From Rhodovastum sp963709085 (GTDB lineage Bacteria > Pseudomonadota > Alphaproteobacteria > Acetobacterales > Acetobacteraceae): a stretch of 64,000 bases of DNA. The stretch's first letter is position 1. Every line of letters begins with the position of its first letter. The notes under the pieces were generated by a model that worked only from the letters and a program-made list of their open reading frames with translations, had not been told where the DNA came from and did no database searches. The stretch spans positions 930,001 to 994,000 of the forward strand of contig CAVPVB010000007.1 of assembly GCA_963709085.1 (NCBI GenBank). The letters are read 5' to 3'. Below are positions 45,137-53,968 of this stretch, in pieces. The position numbers and the translations under genes were made by a program.

Positions 45137-45313
45137 CCGGGATGCGGAACGCCGGGTGACCCGGCGCTGCAGGGCAGCCTTGGCGTTTCAAGGGGGTTTC
45201 TGGCGGCGATCTCGGCCGCATGTGCCCTGGGACCGCGAACCCAGGGTGAAAAGCCCGATAGGCGCAGCCATGCGGAATTCAGGCGATTCCCACCCGCAAG
45301 GCCAGTGGGCTTG

Positions 45314-45343
45314 TTGACCCGTCGCAAGCGCCGCTGTTATCAT
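45314..45343 (+). promoter_or_regulatory. Sigma-70-type promoter of pqqA
   Basis: The -35 TTGACC (45314-45319) and -10 TATCAT (45338-45343) each match the consensus at five of six positions and are separated by 18 bases. Transcription would begin about 30 bases before the pqqA ATG. The placement is good, but it has not been compared with other pqq promoters. Confidence 0.55.
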
Positions 45344-45380
45344 TTGGCGTCAACAAAAACGAAGATGGAGGAGCAGCACA

Positions 45381-45461
45381 ATGTCCTGGAAAACCCCGAA
45401 ATTCGTTGAAATCGCGCTCGGTGCCGAGATCAACTCATATGCCTGTGCCGGCTTGAAATAG
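45381..45461 (+). CDS. pqqA: PQQ precursor peptide PqqA
   Basis: A 26-residue peptide with a GGAGG site upstream. It begins MSWKTPKFVEIALGAEINSY and ends ACAGLK, the standard PqqA sequence. Glu16 and Tyr20 in the E-I-N-S-Y motif are the residues that are cross-linked by PqqE and become the whole carbon skeleton of PQQ. It opens the pqqABCDE cluster and is followed by a large hairpin that may set its higher expression. Confidence 0.95.
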   Translation: MSWKTPKFVEIALGAEINSYACAGLK

Positions 45462-45463
45462 CG

Positions 45464-45507
45464 CCGTGCCGCTCGCCCCGGGGCAGGTCCGGGGCGGCTT
45501 GGCACGG
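45464..45507 (+). promoter_or_regulatory. Stem-loop between pqqA and pqqB
   Basis: The arms ccgtgcc (45464-45470) and ggcacgg (45501-45507), with an inner pair cgccccgg/ccggggcg, fold into a long GC-rich hairpin 3 bases after the pqqA stop. No T-run follows, so it is probably an RNA-stabilising or attenuating structure that allows more pqqA than pqqB-E transcript, as reported for other pqq operons. Confidence 0.5.
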
Positions 45508-45541
45508 GAACGCATGATCGAACGTCACGCGGGCTGACACC

Positions 45542-46462
45542 ATGCGGGCGGTGGTACTGGGCGCGGCCGCGGGTGGCGGATTCCCCCAATGGAATTCAAA
45601 CGCCGATGCATGCCGGCGGGTGCGGGCCGGCGATCCGGCAGCGCGTGCACGCTCGCAGGCGTCGCTGGCGGTCAGTGCCGATTCGGAAAACTGGTTCCTG
45701 CTGAACGCATCTCCGGATCTGCGCCAGCAAATCGCGGTTTCGCCATTCCTGCAGCCCCGGCATGGCCTGCGCTCCTCGCCGATCGCCGGCGTGGTGCTGA
45801 CCGGCGGCGATGTGGACGCGATCGCCGGGCTGTTGACCCTGCGGGAGCGTCAACGCTTTACCGTCTATGCGACCGCCCGCATCCACGCCGTCCTCGACGC
45901 CAACCCGATCTTCGAAGTGCTGGCCCGAGATGTCGTGGCCCGGCAGGCCATGCCGGTCGGTCAGCCGGTGAGGCTGGACCTGCCGGACGGTTCCGCGAGC
46001 GGGTTGACGCTCGAACTGTTCCATGTTCCCGGCAAAGTGCCGCTCTACCTCGAACGCCAGGGCGAGGCGCCGGCGATTGCCGAAAGCGACGACACCGTTG
46101 GCGCGGCGATCAGCGACGGGGCGCGTCGGTTGTTCTTCATCCCGGGCTGCGCGGCGATGACCGACCGACTCGCCGGGCGTTTGCACGGCGCCGATGCCGT
46201 GTTCTTCGACGGCACAATGTGGCACGATGATGAAATGATCCGGGCCGGCACCGGCACCAAGACGGGCCTGCGCATGGGACATATGAGCGTGAGCGGTCCG
46301 GCCGGCACGATGGCGGCCTTCGCCGGGCTCGAGGTGCGAAGGCGCATCCTGCTGCACATCAACAACTCCAACCCCATCCTGCTCGACGACACGCCGGAAC
46401 GCGCAGCGGTCGAGGCGGCGGGGTGGGAGGTCGGCTATGACGGAATGGAAATATTCCTGTGA
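45542..46462 (+). CDS. pqqB: PQQ biosynthesis protein PqqB
   Basis: 306 residues, metallo-beta-lactamase fold. The N-terminus RAVVLGAAAGGGFPQWNSNA and the zinc-site cysteines in the CRRVRAGDP region, with DAVFFDGTMWHDDEM and GHMSVSG further on, are typical. PqqB is thought to hydroxylate or oxidise the cross-linked precursor in the cytoplasm. The stop overlaps the pqqC start by one base. Confidence 0.95.
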   Translation: MRAVVLGAAAGGGFPQWNSNADACRRVRAGDPAARARSQASLAVSADSENWFLLNASPDLRQQIAVSPFLQPRHGLRSSPIAGVVLTGGDVDAIAGLLTLRERQRFTVYATARIHAVLDANPIFEVLARDVVARQAMPVGQPVRLDLPDGSASGLTLELFHVPGKVPLYLERQGEAPAIAESDDTVGAAISDGARRLFFIPGCAAMTDRLAGRLHGADAVFFDGTMWHDDEMIRAGTGTKTGLRMGHMSVSGPAGTMAAFAGLEVRRRILLHINNSNPILLDDTPERAAVEAAGWEVGYDGMEIFL

Positions 46463-47187
46463 TGACGCCAGATGAACTGGAAGCAGCGCTGCGGGCCATT
46501 GGCGCGGAGCGCTACCATAACCGGCATCCCTTCCACCGTCTGCTGCACGGTGGCAAGCTGACCCGCGGCCAGGTGCAGGCCTGGGCGCTGAACCGCTACT
46601 ACTACCAGTGCCGCATTCCGGCGAAAGACGCCACGCTGCTGGCCAGGTTGCCGACGCCGGATTTGCGCCGTGAATGGCGGCGCCGGCTGGAGGACCATGA
46701 CGGCGACCGGCCGGGAACCGGCGGCGTCGAGCGATGGCTGAAGCTGGCGGAAGGGGTCGGGCTGGACCGCGCCACTGTCGAATCCACCGCCGGTCTGCTG
46801 CCGGCCACCCGCTTCGCCGTCGATGCCTATGTCGCGCTGGTGCGTGACCGGTCGATCCTGGAGGCTATTGCGTCGTCGCTGACTGAATTGTTCTCGCCCA
46901 CCATCATCGCCGAGCGGGTTGCCGGCATGCTCGCCCATTACGACTTCGTCACGCCGGAGACGCTCGGCTATTTCACCCCGCGGCTGACTCAGGCGCCGCG
47001 CGATTCCGATTTTGCCCTCGCCTATGTCCGCGAACACGCGCGCACTGCCGAACAGCAGCAGGCCGCGCTGGCGGCGCTGCGCACGAAATGCGATATTCTG
47101 TGGGCGCAGCTCGATGCGTTGCACCATGCCTACGTGACGCCCGGCCTGATTCCCCCTGGTGCTTTCGTGCCTGACGAACGCGCATGA
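46462..47187 (+). CDS. pqqC: Pyrroloquinoline-quinone synthase PqqC
   Basis: 241 residues from the ATG at 46462. A cofactorless oxygenase that performs the final ring closure and eight-electron oxidation to PQQ. RYHNRHPFHRLLHGGKLTRG and QVQAWALNRYYYQCRIPAKD, with FSPTIIAERVAGMLAHYDFV, are family blocks that contain active-site His, Tyr and Arg residues. It overlaps pqqB by one base and pqqD by four (ATGA). Confidence 0.96.
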   Translation: MTPDELEAALRAIGAERYHNRHPFHRLLHGGKLTRGQVQAWALNRYYYQCRIPAKDATLLARLPTPDLRREWRRRLEDHDGDRPGTGGVERWLKLAEGVGLDRATVESTAGLLPATRFAVDAYVALVRDRSILEAIASSLTELFSPTIIAERVAGMLAHYDFVTPETLGYFTPRLTQAPRDSDFALAYVREHARTAEQQQAALAALRTKCDILWAQLDALHHAYVTPGLIPPGAFVPDERA

Positions 47188-47456
47188 CCGATGAAGCCGC
47201 TATTCCGGTCTTTGCCGCGGGGACGAAATTCCGCTTCGATCGCGTGCGCGACAACTGGGTGGTCCTGGCCCCCGAGCGCCTGTTCGTGCCTGACGCCCAT
47301 GCGGTGGAAATCCTGCGCCTGATCGACGGGCAGCGCAGCCTCGGCGCCATCGTTGATACCCTCGCCGCACGCTTCGATGCACCGCGCGACGTGTTGGCGC
47401 ACGACGTCGCGGACCTGTTGCACGACCTCGCGGACAGGGGAGCGATCCGGCTGTGA
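47184..47456 (+). CDS. pqqD: PqqA-binding chaperone PqqD
   Basis: 90 residues, normal for PqqD. It has a winged-helix-like RRE fold with FRFDRVRDNWVVLAPERLFV and DIADLLHDLADRG-type ends. It binds the PqqA peptide and presents it to PqqE. The start overlaps the pqqC stop (ATGA), and its own stop overlaps the GTG of pqqE. Confidence 0.94.
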   Translation: MTDEAAIPVFAAGTKFRFDRVRDNWVVLAPERLFVPDAHAVEILRLIDGQRSLGAIVDTLAARFDAPRDVLAHDVADLLHDLADRGAIRL

Positions 47457-48562
47457 GCGGCGAACGACCCGAACCGCCCTTGGCGCTGGTGGCCGAACTG
47501 ACGCATCGCTGTCCGCTGCAATGCCCCTACTGCGCCAATCCGGTCGAACTGGCGCGCGCGAGCCGCGAACTGGACACCGGAAACTGGCTGCGCGTGCTCG
47601 ACGAGGCCGCTTCGCTCGGCGTGCTGCAACTGCATTTCTCCGGTGGCGAGCCGACCGTGCGCAGCGACCTGGACAGGCTGGTGCGGCACGCGGCCGGGCT
47701 CGGGATGTACAGCAACCTGATCACCTCCGGCGTGCTGCTCGATACGGCGCGGCTGCAGGCGCTGGCGGCGGCCGGGCTCGATCACCTCCAGCTCAGCCTG
47801 CAGGACGTGGAGCCCGGCAATGCCGACAGAATCGGCGGGTTTGCCGGCGGCCACGCGGTGAAGCTGGCGGTGGCGCGGCAGGTGCGCGCGGCCGGGCTGG
47901 CGCTGACGCTGAACTTCGTGGTGCACCGCCAGAACGTCGAACGGGTGCCTGAAATGATCGCCCTCGGGGAGACGCTCGGGGCGGGCCGCATCGAAATCGC
48001 CCATGTGCAGTATTACGGCTGGGGGCTGCTGAACCGCGACGCGCTGTTGCCCACCCGCGCGCAGCTCGACGCGGCGACCGGGGCGGTGGAGGCGGCGCGC
48101 GTGCGGCTGCGCGGCCGGCTGGTGATCGATTATGTCGTGCCGGACTATTATGCGAAGCGGCCGAAACCATGCATGGGCGGCTGGGGCCGGCGCATGATCA
48201 CCGTCACGCCTGCCGGCCGCGCCTTGCCATGCCACGCCGCCGAGAGCCTGCCCGGGTTCGGGTTCCCTTCGGTGCACGAGACGCCGCTTGCCGCCATCTG
48301 GCAGGATTCGCCCGCCTTCGCGCGGTTCCGCGGCACGGAGTGGATGCCGGAGCCGTGCCGGTCCTGCGACCAGCGCGAGATCGATTGGGGCGGCTGCCGC
48401 TGCCAGGCTTTTGCCCTCACCGGCGATGCCGCGCGGACCGATCCGGCCTGTGCGATGGCGCCCGACCACGCGATGATGATCGCCGCCACCGCGTCGAGCG
48501 CCGCGGCGCCGCCGGCCTTCGTCTATCGCCGTTACCGCCGCAGCAGGGTGCCTGTGCCGTGA
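47453..48562 (+). CDS. pqqE: PqqA peptide cyclase PqqE (radical SAM/SPASM)
   Basis: 369 residues starting at a GTG. It cross-links Glu and Tyr of PqqA using S-adenosylmethionine. The radical SAM cluster cysteines are in HRCPLQCPYCANP (CxxxCxxC) and FSGGEPTVRSD follows. SPASM cysteines for auxiliary clusters lie in KPCMGGWG, LPCHAAESLPG, EPCRSCDQREIDWGGCRCQA and DPAC. The order and number of cysteines look complete. It overlaps pqqD upstream and possibly the TonB gene downstream. Confidence 0.96.
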   Translation: MSGERPEPPLALVAELTHRCPLQCPYCANPVELARASRELDTGNWLRVLDEAASLGVLQLHFSGGEPTVRSDLDRLVRHAAGLGMYSNLITSGVLLDTARLQALAAAGLDHLQLSLQDVEPGNADRIGGFAGGHAVKLAVARQVRAAGLALTLNFVVHRQNVERVPEMIALGETLGAGRIEIAHVQYYGWGLLNRDALLPTRAQLDAATGAVEAARVRLRGRLVIDYVVPDYYAKRPKPCMGGWGRRMITVTPAGRALPCHAAESLPGFGFPSVHETPLAAIWQDSPAFARFRGTEWMPEPCRSCDQREIDWGGCRCQAFALTGDAARTDPACAMAPDHAMMIAATASSAAAPPAFVYRRYRRSRVPVP

Positions 48563-49482
48563 CCGCCGCATTGTGCCGTGCCGGGTTTGCGGCCGAAACG
48601 GCAGGCGAGGCGTCGTCATCCGCCACGCGACCCGCCCGGCCCATTTTGACATTCGCAATGCCGATTCGATCGGCCGCCGATGGCGGTTGCCGCGTGAAGC
48701 TGCGTTTGGCCGCAGCGCGTCCCGGTTCGCCCGGCCCGACCAGCCACGGCCCGGAGCGTCGGCTGCGGCTGTTGTTCGGCGCCGCGTCGGTGGTGGCGCA
48801 TGTCGCCGCCGCGCTGGTCCTGACCGCATGGCCGCGCGAACCCGTACCGTTGGCGGTGTCGGGCGAATGGGTGGTCGCGCTGGAACCGGTGGCGGCACCG
48901 ATGGCCGCGACACAATCGCCGGAGTCGAGCGGGGAGGAACGGCGGGAGGCACCCAACACGCGCCCGCCAGCGCCGGAACCGCAACTGGCGGCACCGGTGC
49001 CGCCTCCCGCGCCTGCGGCGCCGCGCCGTCCCGCGCCGTCGCCGCCGGTGCCACGCCCGGCCACGCTGCCCCGCCATGGCGATGTCGGTGCCCTGCCGGC
49101 CGAGCGGCACCCACCGGCTCATCCGGCCGAAAGCCAGCCCGCCGCCATGGCGTCCCTCCGGCCATCGGCCCCGGATGCGCCGCTGGTGCCGCTCCCGATT
49201 GTGCCGCCGCATCCGCTCGCCGGGATGCAAGGCAATTCGCCGCCGGCCTATCCCGAGCGCTCCCGGCAGCGGCGCGAACAGGGATTGGTGCTGCTGCGGG
49301 TCGATGTCTCAGCCGAAGGTGTCGCGGCTTCCGTCACGGTGGCGCAGAGCAGTGGATACAGGACGCTGGACGAGGCGGCGGCGGCGACGGTGCGCCGCTG
49401 GCGGTTCGTCGCCGCCACACGCGGCGGCACGGCCGTCGCCGCGGTGGCGGAAGTGCCGGTGCAGTTCACCCTGGCCGAGTAG
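48559..49482 (+). CDS. tonB: TonB-family energy transducer
   Basis: 307 residues from the GTG at 48559 that overlaps the pqqE stop (GTGA); an ATG at 48658 is an alternative and would shorten the cytoplasmic leader. One transmembrane segment (LLFGAASVVAHVAAALVLTA) is followed by a long Pro/Ala-rich periplasmic spacer. The C-terminal TonB domain is PPAYPERSRQRREQGLVLLR, then VTVAQSSGYRTLDEAAAATV. It would transmit proton-motive force to an outer-membrane receptor. Its position after pqqE suggests uptake of a PQQ-enzyme metal (for example a lanthanide) or PQQ itself; this is inference. Confidence 0.82.
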   Translation: MTAALCRAGFAAETAGEASSSATRPARPILTFAMPIRSAADGGCRVKLRLAAARPGSPGPTSHGPERRLRLLFGAASVVAHVAAALVLTAWPREPVPLAVSGEWVVALEPVAAPMAATQSPESSGEERREAPNTRPPAPEPQLAAPVPPPAPAAPRRPAPSPPVPRPATLPRHGDVGALPAERHPPAHPAESQPAAMASLRPSAPDAPLVPLPIVPPHPLAGMQGNSPPAYPERSRQRREQGLVLLRVDVSAEGVAASVTVAQSSGYRTLDEAAAATVRRWRFVAATRGGTAVAAVAEVPVQFTLAE

Positions 49483-49646
49483 CGGCCGGTGCGGCCGGAG
49501 GTCTCGCGCCAAGACCGCTTGCCTGCCCTGTACCGGAGGTCAACGGCGCGCGGCCTCCTGAAAGCGGTTTCAGCCACGCAATCAGGCACCACAAATCCTG
49601 CATTGTGTGGCATGCAGTTGCTTTCGCTGCAGGGCAATCTGCCACC

Positions 49647-50568
49647 ATGAGCGCGTTCCCCCCCTACGCCTACCGCATCGGCATCGACCTCGGCGGCACC
49701 AAGATCGAGGCCGCTGCCCTGGCGCCCGACGGCAATCTCCGCCTGCGCCGCCGCATCCCCACCCCGCCAGGCTACGACACCGCCCTCACCGCGATCACCG
49801 ATCTCGTCCGCGGCATCGAAACCGAACTGGGCGGCGTCGGCAGCGTCGGCATCGGCATTCCCGGCGTCATCAGCCCGGCCACCGGCCTGGTGAAGAACGC
49901 CAATTCCATCGCCCTCAACGGCCACCCGTTCGACCGCGACCTCGGCCCAGGCGCTCGGCCGCGCGGTGCGGGTGGAAAACGACGCCAATTGCTTTGCCCT
50001 TTCGGAAGCCGCCGACGGCGCCGGCGCCGGTCAGCATTGCGTGTTCGGCGTCATCCTCGGCACCGGCTGCGGCGGCGGCATCGTGATCGGCGGCCAGGTG
50101 CTGCAAGGCCGCCACCACATCGCCGGCGAATGGGGCCACACCCCGCTGCCCTGGCCCTCGGCCGACGAGTTGCCCGGCATCCTGTGCTGGTGCGGCCATC
50201 GCAACTGCCTGGAAACGCGCATCTCCGGCCCCGGCCTCGCGCGCGACTGCGACGGTCCGCAGGCGCGGGATGCCACCGCCATCCCCGCCCGCGCCGCCGC
50301 CGGCGACCTGCCGGCCCGCGCGGCGCTCGCCCGCCATGCCGACCGGGTGGCCCGCGGGCTCGCCGTGGTGATCAACCTGATCGACCCCGACGTGATCGTG
50401 CTCGGCGGCGGCCTGTCCAACATGGATCATCTCTATGTCGAGTTGCCCCGCCTGCTGCCCACTTACGTGTTCTCCGATTTTGTCCACACGCCGGTGGTGC
50501 GCAACGTGCATGGCGACTCGTCCGGCGTGCGCGGCGCCGCCTGGCTGTGGCCGGCGCCGCTGACCTAG
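49647..50568 (+). pseudogene. ROK-family sugar kinase (fructokinase-like), one frameshift
   Basis: Starting at the ATG at 49647, the first frame gives YRIGIDLGGTKIEAAALAPD, the ATP-binding N-terminus of ROK kinases, up to about 49943. Homology then moves to the next frame and reads RVENDANCFALSEAADGAGA (catalytic Asp in ENDANC), then GVILGTGCGGGIVIGGQVLQ and the zinc-binding HTPLPWPSADELPGILCWCG to the stop at 50568. One extra G in CTCGGCCCAG explains the break. The restored enzyme is about 306 residues and would phosphorylate fructose, glucose or an N-acyl sugar. The frame error may be artificial. Confidence 0.83.
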
Positions 50569-50573
50569 CCTCG

Positions 50574-51849
50574 ATGCCCGCGCTCTGCCGCGATTGCGGG
50601 GCGGAGCCGGGCGAGCGGCGCACCTGCCCGTCATGCGGCGGCGGGCGCATCATTCGCCATCCCGCGCTGTTTTCGCTCCATATCGCCCATCTCGACTGCG
50701 ACGCCTTCTATGCAAGCGTGGAAAAGCGCGACCGCCCGGAGCTTGCCGCCCGCCCGGTGATCGTCGGCGGCGGCGTGCGGGGCGTGGTCACCGCCGCCTG
50801 CTATATCGCCCGCATCCAGGGCGTGCGGAGCGCCATGCCGATGTTCAAGGCGCTGAAGGCTGTGCCCGGACGCCGTGGTCATCCAGCCTGACTTCGCGAA
50901 ATACGCCGCCGTCGGCCGGCAGATCCGCGCCATGATGGAGCGCCTCACGCCGCTGGTGCAGCCGCTTTCCATCGACGAGGCGGTGCTCGACCTCACCGGC
51001 ACCGAGGCGCTGCACGGCGCCCCGCCGGCTTCCGTGCTCGCCCGCCTCGCCCGCGACGTCGAGTGCCAGGTGGGCGTCACCGTCTCCATCGGCCTCGCCG
51101 CCAACCGGCTGCTGGCGAAAATCGCCGCCGGCCGCGACAAGCCGCGCGGCTTCTGTGTCATCGGCGCCGAGGCGGCGTCCCTGCTGGCGCCCGAGCCGGT
51201 CCGTCTGCTGCCCGGCGTTGGTCCGGTGCTCGCCCGCCGGCTGGAGGCGATGGGCATCACCCGGCTCGCCCATCTGCAGGCGCTCGACGACCGCACGGCG
51301 CGGTCCCGCCTCGGCGACGATGGCCCCGCCCTGGTCCGCCGCGCCCGCGGTGAGGATGCGCGCAGCGTCGACCCTGCCCGCGAGACGAAATCGATCAGCG
51401 CCGAGACCACCTTCGACACCGACATTTCGGCGCACGCGGAGCTGGAGCGCCAGCTTTGGCGCCTGGCGGAAAAGCTCGCCGGCCGGTTGCGCAAGCAAGG
51501 TTTTGCCGCCGGCGGCGTGGTGCTGAAACTGAAGACCGCGTCGTTTGCCTTGCGCACCCGCGCCCACCGTCTCGCCGCGCCGACCTGCCTGCCCGACCTG
51601 TTGTTCGAGGCGGCCCGCATGCTGCTGACCCGCGAGGTCGACGGCACCGCCTTTCGCCTCATCGGCATCGGCGCGCAGCCACTGCTGCCCGGCGTCCTGG
51701 CCGATCCACCCGATCTTGCCGATCCGCGCGCGCCGCGCCGGGTCGCCGCCCAGACCGCCATCGACGCGCTGCGGGCCCGGTTCGGCGCCGGCGCCATTGG
51801 CAAGGGCCGTGGATTCCGATGCGCCTCCGACCCCGACAGTCGCGCATAG
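50574..51849 (+). pseudogene. dinB: DNA polymerase IV with N-terminal zinc-ribbon extension, one frameshift
   Basis: The ATG at 50574 opens an extension of about 35 residues with two CxxC pairs (CRDCGAEP and CPSCGGGR) that is common in alphaproteobacterial DinB. The Y-family core follows: HIAHLDCDAFYASVEKRDRP with the metal Asp, and TAACYIARIQGVRSAMPMFK. One extra base near 50861 breaks the frame. The remainder, VIQPDFAKYAAVGRQIRAMM, PLSIDEAVLDLTG with catalytic Asp/Glu, and the little-finger domain, runs to 51849. The full product would be about 424 residues and performs error-prone bypass synthesis. Only five bases separate it from the ROK gene. Confidence 0.85.
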
Positions 51850-51868
51850 ACCTGGCAGTCGCGCATAG
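51837..51868 (+). repeat. 13-bp direct repeat at the dinB stop
   Basis: The sequence cagtcgcgcatag occurs at 51837-51849 and again at 51856-51868, six bases apart. The first copy contains the dinB stop. A small duplication of unknown consequence. Confidence 0.85.
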
Positions 51869-52038
51869 GTGAGTACCCGAAGGTGTCGCCGTTGCCGTTT
51901 ACGCATGACGGCCGGCCGAGGCATCCAGGACGATCAGCTTGACCGGCCCCGCCATTTTTCCTGGCGGAGATACATTCGCCTCAAGCCCCAGGCCCGGTGC
52001 CGCCGTCCTATCGGCCAATCAACATTCGAGAGGATAGC

Positions 52039-52714
52039 ATGAGGTCTCACAGGCTCTCGATCGCCGCGGCCGCCGTTGCGGCGCTCGCGTTGCTGCCGCT
52101 CGCCGCTCCCGCCGTCGCGCAGGGCATCGGGCCGCAGGCCAATAGCGTGACCAGTCCCATTCCGGCCCCGGAAGCGGTGACCCTTCAGGCCAAGATCACC
52201 GCCATCAACCCCCAGACGCGCCGCATCACCTTGACCGGCGCCCACGGTAACACCGTCAGGGTCACCGCCGGCCACGCGGTGGACCTGAGCCGCCTGAAGG
52301 TGGGCGATACCGTCAACGCTCAGGTACTACCGTTCGGTCGCGTTCTTCGTATCGGCGCCGGGCGCCGCCGTGCCGGAAGATGCGATCGCGCAGGCGGCTG
52401 CCAAGAATGTTACGCTTCCCGGCGGCGACGTGCTGCGGGTGCGGCGGATCAGCGGCGTCGTCGTCGGCATTGACCTGCCGTCACACAGCGTCGACTTGGT
52501 GAATTCCAAGGGCGGCGCCGTGATGACCATCAACGTCACCGATCCGGCGCGCATCGCCCTGCTGCCGCAACTCAAACTGGGCGATACCGTCACTGCCGTG
52601 GTCAGCACCCGCCTGGCCGTGTCGATCGAGCCCGCCGCAGCGACCTATATGTCCGCCCAGCCGGCCGAGGAAGAGGAGGAAGAGGAACAATTCGAGGGTC
52701 GCGGCGGCCAGTAA
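52039..52714 (+). pseudogene. Secreted acidic hypothetical protein, one frameshift
   Basis: The ATG at 52039 has a GAGAGGA site upstream. A signal peptide (LSIAAAAVAALALLPLAAPA, cleavage after VAQ) precedes two similar beta-rich segments: VTLQAKITAINPQTRRITLT...VKVGDTV-like, and ISGVVVGIDLPSHSVDLVNS...LKLGDTVTAVV. They look like a tandem small beta-barrel repeat. One extra base at about 52321-52325 separates the frames, and removing it gives YYRSVAFFVSAPGAAVPEDA across the gap. The C-terminus is a run of glutamates followed by FEGRGGQ. The product is periplasmic or outer-membrane associated; the function is unknown. The restored length is about 225 residues. Confidence 0.7.
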
Positions 52715-52775
52715 CTGTCTCAGGCTGGCCCGTGCGCCGCAGGGGCCAGCCGTGCCGCAGGACATTCCCGGCGGG

Positions 52776-53312
52776 CTAAATCCGCATCCAGGGCGGCGCG
52801 GCAGCCACTGCCCGTGCGGCCACCGGGCAGTCCGGCGCATGCGCCCCGGGCAGATATCCCAGGCTCAGAAGGAACTCGCCCACGATCTCCCCGCCGGTGA
52901 ACAGGAATGTCGTCTTGAACAGCCGGGCCCACAGGGCTTTGTCGCTTGGGTGGTGCGCATCGAGCCAGGCGGCAAACCCGCCATGACTCGTCCGCAGCGC
53001 CTGCACCCGCCGCGCATTCTCCACGATCGCCCGCACTTTCAGCCGGTTGCGGATGATCGCCGGGTCCGCCAGCAGCCGCGCTTCGTCCGCCGCGCTGAAT
53101 GCCGCCACCCGGTCCACGGCGAACCCGGCAAACGCCGCGCGCATTCCCTGCCGCCGTTTCAGCACCAGTTCCCAGGACAGCCCTGCCTGCATGATCTCCA
53201 GGCACAGCCGCTCGAACAGCACCGTCTCGTCGGCCGAGGGGAACCCATACTCGGTGTCGTGGTACGGCCCGTGCACGGGATGGCCGGGGGCGATCCGGCA
53301 ATAGGCGCTCAT
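52776..53312 (-). CDS. tag: DNA-3-methyladenine glycosylase I
   Basis: 178 residues from the ATG at 53312. Tag removes 3-methyladenine from alkylated DNA. The N-terminal zinc ligands are in YCRIAPGHPVHGPYHDTEYG and the C-terminal pair in LPGAHAPDCPV. LFERLCLEIMQAGLSWELVL and DPAIIRNRLKVRAIVENARR are the helix-hairpin-helix-type family core. In-frame sequence upstream of 53312 overlaps the peroxiredoxin and is rejected. It is 19 bases downstream of the peroxiredoxin stop on the same strand. Confidence 0.93.
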   Translation of the reverse strand: MSAYCRIAPGHPVHGPYHDTEYGFPSADETVLFERLCLEIMQAGLSWELVLKRRQGMRAAFAGFAVDRVAAFSAADEARLLADPAIIRNRLKVRAIVENARRVQALRTSHGGFAAWLDAHHPSDKALWARLFKTTFLFTGGEIVGEFLLSLGYLPGAHAPDCPVAARAVAAAPPWMRI

Positions 53313-53331
53313 CGCCCCCGGCCCATCCCGC

Positions 53332-53817
53332 CTACAGTGCCGCCAGAATCGCCTCGGCGCGGCTGACCTCGAAGCCGCCCGGCGCCTCAATGGCCAGCAG
53401 CGTCACCTTTCCGTCCTCGGCCACCAGGGCATAGCGCTGGCTACGCACGCCGAGGCCACGCGCCACCAGGTCCAGTTCCAGCCCGATCGCGCGGGTGAAC
53501 AGGCCGGAGCCGTCCGCGAGCATGAGGACCTTGTCGTCCACCTCCTGCTCCTTCGCCCAGGCGCCAAGAACAAAAGCGTCGTTCACCGCCACGCACACGA
53601 TGTGATCCACGCCCTTGGCGATCAGCGCATCGGCATTCTGCACGAAGCCGGGCAAATGTTTCGCGCTGCAGGTTGGCGTAAAAGCTCCCGGCACGGCAAA
53701 CAGAACGATTTTTTTGCCCTTGAATATTTCGTCGGTTGAGACCTCCTTCGGCCCGTCCGCCGTCGCCAGCATCAGCTTGAGCGACGGAATACTGTCGCCG
53801 ATCTTGATCGTGCTCAT
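53332..53817 (-). CDS. Peroxiredoxin (Prx5 type)
   Basis: 161 residues. It reduces peroxides using a thiol. The peroxidatic cysteine is Cys50 in VPGAFTPTCSAKHLPGF, the signature of the Prx5/hybrid group, with the conserved Arg later in LVARGLGVRSQRYALV. No glutaredoxin domain is fused. A second cysteine at VCVAVND may serve as a resolving residue, though in many members the reductant is glutathione. It is probably co-transcribed with tag. Confidence 0.93.
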   Translation of the reverse strand: MSTIKIGDSIPSLKLMLATADGPKEVSTDEIFKGKKIVLFAVPGAFTPTCSAKHLPGFVQNADALIAKGVDHIVCVAVNDAFVLGAWAKEQEVDDKVLMLADGSGLFTRAIGLELDLVARGLGVRSQRYALVAEDGKVTLLAIEAPGGFEVSRAEAILAAL

Positions 53818-53968
53818 CAGCGGGTTCGCTCCCCATTGGTACAGGCGCCGGCGGACCCTCCGCCGGCACGTCGGCGCCGACTCCTAGCCCTCAACACTGC
53901 CCGAGTCACGGCCGCCCGGACCGCTACGGCGCTTGCGTCGGGGCGCGGTCTGCCCAACATTGTCAAAC

